Below are positions 19,540-21,084 of a stretch of 21,084 nt of DNA, one piece after another. The first letter of the stretch is position 1, and every line of letters starts with the position of its first letter. This DNA comes from DATGHS01 sp035307785 (GTDB taxonomy: Bacteria; Planctomycetota; Planctomycetia; Gemmatales; Gemmataceae): NCBI GenBank assembly GCA_035307785.1, contig DATGHS010000504.1, positions 1 to 21,084 on the forward strand. The letters are read 5' to 3'. Below the pieces are notes generated by a model that did not search any database, had not been told where the DNA came from, and saw only the letters and a program-made list of their open reading frames with translations. A program made the translations under genes and the position numbers.

Positions 19540-21084
19540 TCAGAGCATGTTATACGGGTCCACATCCAGCTGCGATTCCACGTTATTTGGCGGCCTCACG
19601 GCTGTCAGCACTTCGCGCAGCACCTGGTGCAGCAGGGCGGGGCTGGCGGATTGCAGTTGGAAGTGATAGCGGAAATAGTTGTTGAGCCGGAAGACCGGCG
19701 CTTCGGCGGGGCCGAGCAGCCGCACAGGCAGCTGTTCACCCGGCTTGGGGGTCAGCTTGCGCAGGGCGTGTTGGAAAGCGGCGGCGATTTCATTAGTGAA
19801 TCTTTCGGCCACGTCCTGCTTCAGACTCCGGACGATCAGCCGAGCCAGCCGCTGGTACGGCGGGTAATGATGCGTATCGCGATGCTCCAATTCCTGCTTG
19901 GCGAACGTGATGTAATCGTGGGCGGTGGCCAGCGCGATGGCGGGATGCTCCGGCGTCAGCGTCTGCACCAACACCCGGCCGCCGCGGTGGCCTCGGCCGG
20001 TGCGGCCTGCTACTTGAGCGAGCAGCTGGAATGTTCGTTCCGCAGCGCGGAAGTCGGGAATATGCAGGCCAACATCGGCATTCACCACGCCGACCAGTGT
20101 AACATTGGGGAAGTCCAATCCCTTGGCGATCATTTGCGTACCGAGCAGGATGTTGATCTGCCCGTTGCGGAAGGCGTCGAGCACGCGCTGGTGGCTGCCA
20201 GGCCGCTGCATTGAATCGCTGTCCATGCGCTGTACCACATAGGCCGGGAACTTCGATTCAATTTCCGACTGCAGCTTTTCGGTGCCGAGTCCCTGGTAGC
20301 GGACCACCGCTTTCTGGCACATTGGGCAGCGCTGATAGGGCGCCTGCTCATAAGCGCAGTAATGGCAAACCAACGCCGTGCGCTGGCGGTGATAGGTCAT
20401 GGCCAGGTCGCAGTTCTTGCAGGTGGCCACGAAGCCGCAGCTCGGGCAATGCACGTGCGTGGAATAGCCGCGGCGATTGAGCATCAGCATTACTTGTCCG
20501 CCAGCCGTGAGCGAGTCGCGCATTGCCTGCTCAAGCATGGGGCTGAGCGCTTCCATCCGGCTGCGGGGCCCGTCGTGCCGCATGTCGATCAGGCGAACGT
20601 GGGGCATCTCGCGCTCAAGAACTCGGTTGGGCAGGCTGAGCAACGTGTAATTGCCGCGTTCGGCGTTGTGCCAACTTTCCAGCGCCGGCGTGGCCGAGCC
20701 CATGATGATCGGGATGTTTTCCAGCCGGGCGCGCATGACGGCCACATCGCGGCCATGATAGCGCGGCGTGGATTCCTGCTTGAAACTGCTCTCGTGCTCT
20801 TCGTCGATGACGATCAGACCGAGCTTGCGAGCCGGGGCAAAGACCGCGCTGCGGGCGCCCACGACGACTTGCACCTGGCCGGATGCGACGCGCCGCCAGT
20901 ACGCGCCGCGCTCGACGTCGCCCAGATGACTGTGCAACACCGCCACTTCGCCGCAGCGCCCCCGGAAGCGGGCAATGGTTTGCGGCGTCAGGCTGATCTC
21001 CGGCACCAGCACCAGCGCTTCTTTTCCCTGGCGAATGACTTCCTCAATGGCCCGCAGGTAAATCTCAGTTTTACCGCTGCCGGT
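19540..21084 (-). CDS. priA: Primosomal replication restart helicase PriA (C-terminal 514 residues)
   Basis: The frame is open to the window edge, so the N-terminal DNA-binding region is missing. It begins at the Walker A motif TGSGKTEIYLRA, followed by LVPEISLTPQ, the DEEH box (IVIDEEHESSFKQ) and GSATPALESW. Next is the zinc-binding insert with all four Cys pairs (CPSC, CKNC, CHYC, CPMC), and then helicase motifs GTEKLQSEI, LLGTQMIAKGLDFPNV and QVAGRTGRG. This 3'-5' helicase reloads the replisome at stalled forks. It is convergent with the response-regulator gene; 50 nt separate the stops and no clear terminator hairpin is present there. Confidence 0.97.
   Translation of the reverse strand, partial: TGSGKTEIYLRAIEEVIRQGKEALVLVPEISLTPQTIARFRGRCGEVAVLHSHLGDVERGAYWRRVASGQVQVVVGARSAVFAPARKLGLIVIDEEHESSFKQESTPRYHGRDVAVMRARLENIPIIMGSATPALESWHNAERGNYTLLSLPNRVLEREMPHVRLIDMRHDGPRSRMEALSPMLEQAMRDSLTAGGQVMLMLNRRGYSTHVHCPSCGFVATCKNCDLAMTYHRQRTALVCHYCAYEQAPYQRCPMCQKAVVRYQGLGTEKLQSEIESKFPAYVVQRMDSDSMQRPGSHQRVLDAFRNGQINILLGTQMIAKGLDFPNVTLVGVVNADVGLHIPDFRAAERTFQLLAQVAGRTGRGHRGGRVLVQTLTPEHPAIALATAHDYITFAKQELEHRDTHHYPPYQRLARLIVRSLKQDVAERFTNEIAAAFQHALRKLTPKPGEQLPVRLLGPAEAPVFRLNNYFRYHFQLQSASPALLHQVLREVLTAVRPPNNVESQLDVDPYNML

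Overview
The window looks like chromosomal DNA from a planctomycete, most likely of the Pirellulales type. This rests on gene content: an ECF sigma factor overlapping a Ser/Thr kinase-TPR gene, a second membrane-anchored Ser/Thr kinase, a formylglycine-generating-enzyme-like (sulfatase maturation) protein, a YHYH-domain secreted protein, very small lineage-type proteins, and intergenic palindromes whose spurious translations contain motifs such as SPTRKRGS. Base composition is moderately GC-rich and most genes sit in short operons. No rRNA, tRNA, CRISPR array or transposase gene was seen.

Layout. 1-298 (-): 5' end of an FGE/SUMF1-like membrane-anchored protein. 878-4715 (+): ECF sigma factor and a 1068-aa Ser/Thr kinase-TPR membrane protein whose start lies 56 nt inside the sigma gene. 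4716-5924: about 1.2 kb almost without genes, holding nested inverted repeats, one 61-residue Thr-rich protein with its own Shine-Dalgarno (SD) sequence and terminator-like hairpin, a concentric MITE-like palindrome, a second related palindrome, and a terminator-like hairpin just before asd. 5925-9105 (+): asd, truA, aroA (housekeeping amino-acid biosynthesis and tRNA modification). 9176-9346 (-): small basic protein. 9547-10065 (+): membrane-anchored protein of unknown function. 10150-11454 (-): Ser/Thr kinase with canonical motifs. 11558-13798 (-): a YHYH secreted protein, then a small frameshifted reading frame and a strong terminator. 14111-19489 (+): a three-gene signalling module. 19540-21084 (-): priA, truncated by the window edge.

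The most coherent system is 14111-19489. A periplasmic Leu/Ile/Val-type binding protein has no transporter partners. It overlaps (ATGA) a hybrid histidine kinase with Cache-like, HAMP, PAS, HisKA, HATPase, two receiver and HPt domains. That is followed by a receiver fused to an RsbW-like GHKL ATPase. I infer a LuxPQ/TorTS-like arrangement: ligand-loaded binding protein, then membrane phosphorelay, then a receiver-controlled anti-sigma-type ATPase that could feed a sigma-factor partner switch. The antagonist and the sigma factor are not visible in this window.

The second theme is Ser/Thr kinase signalling. The two kinases differ strongly in their catalytic motifs (one has DFN instead of DFG and a long insertion) but appear to share an N-terminal pre-kinase motif.
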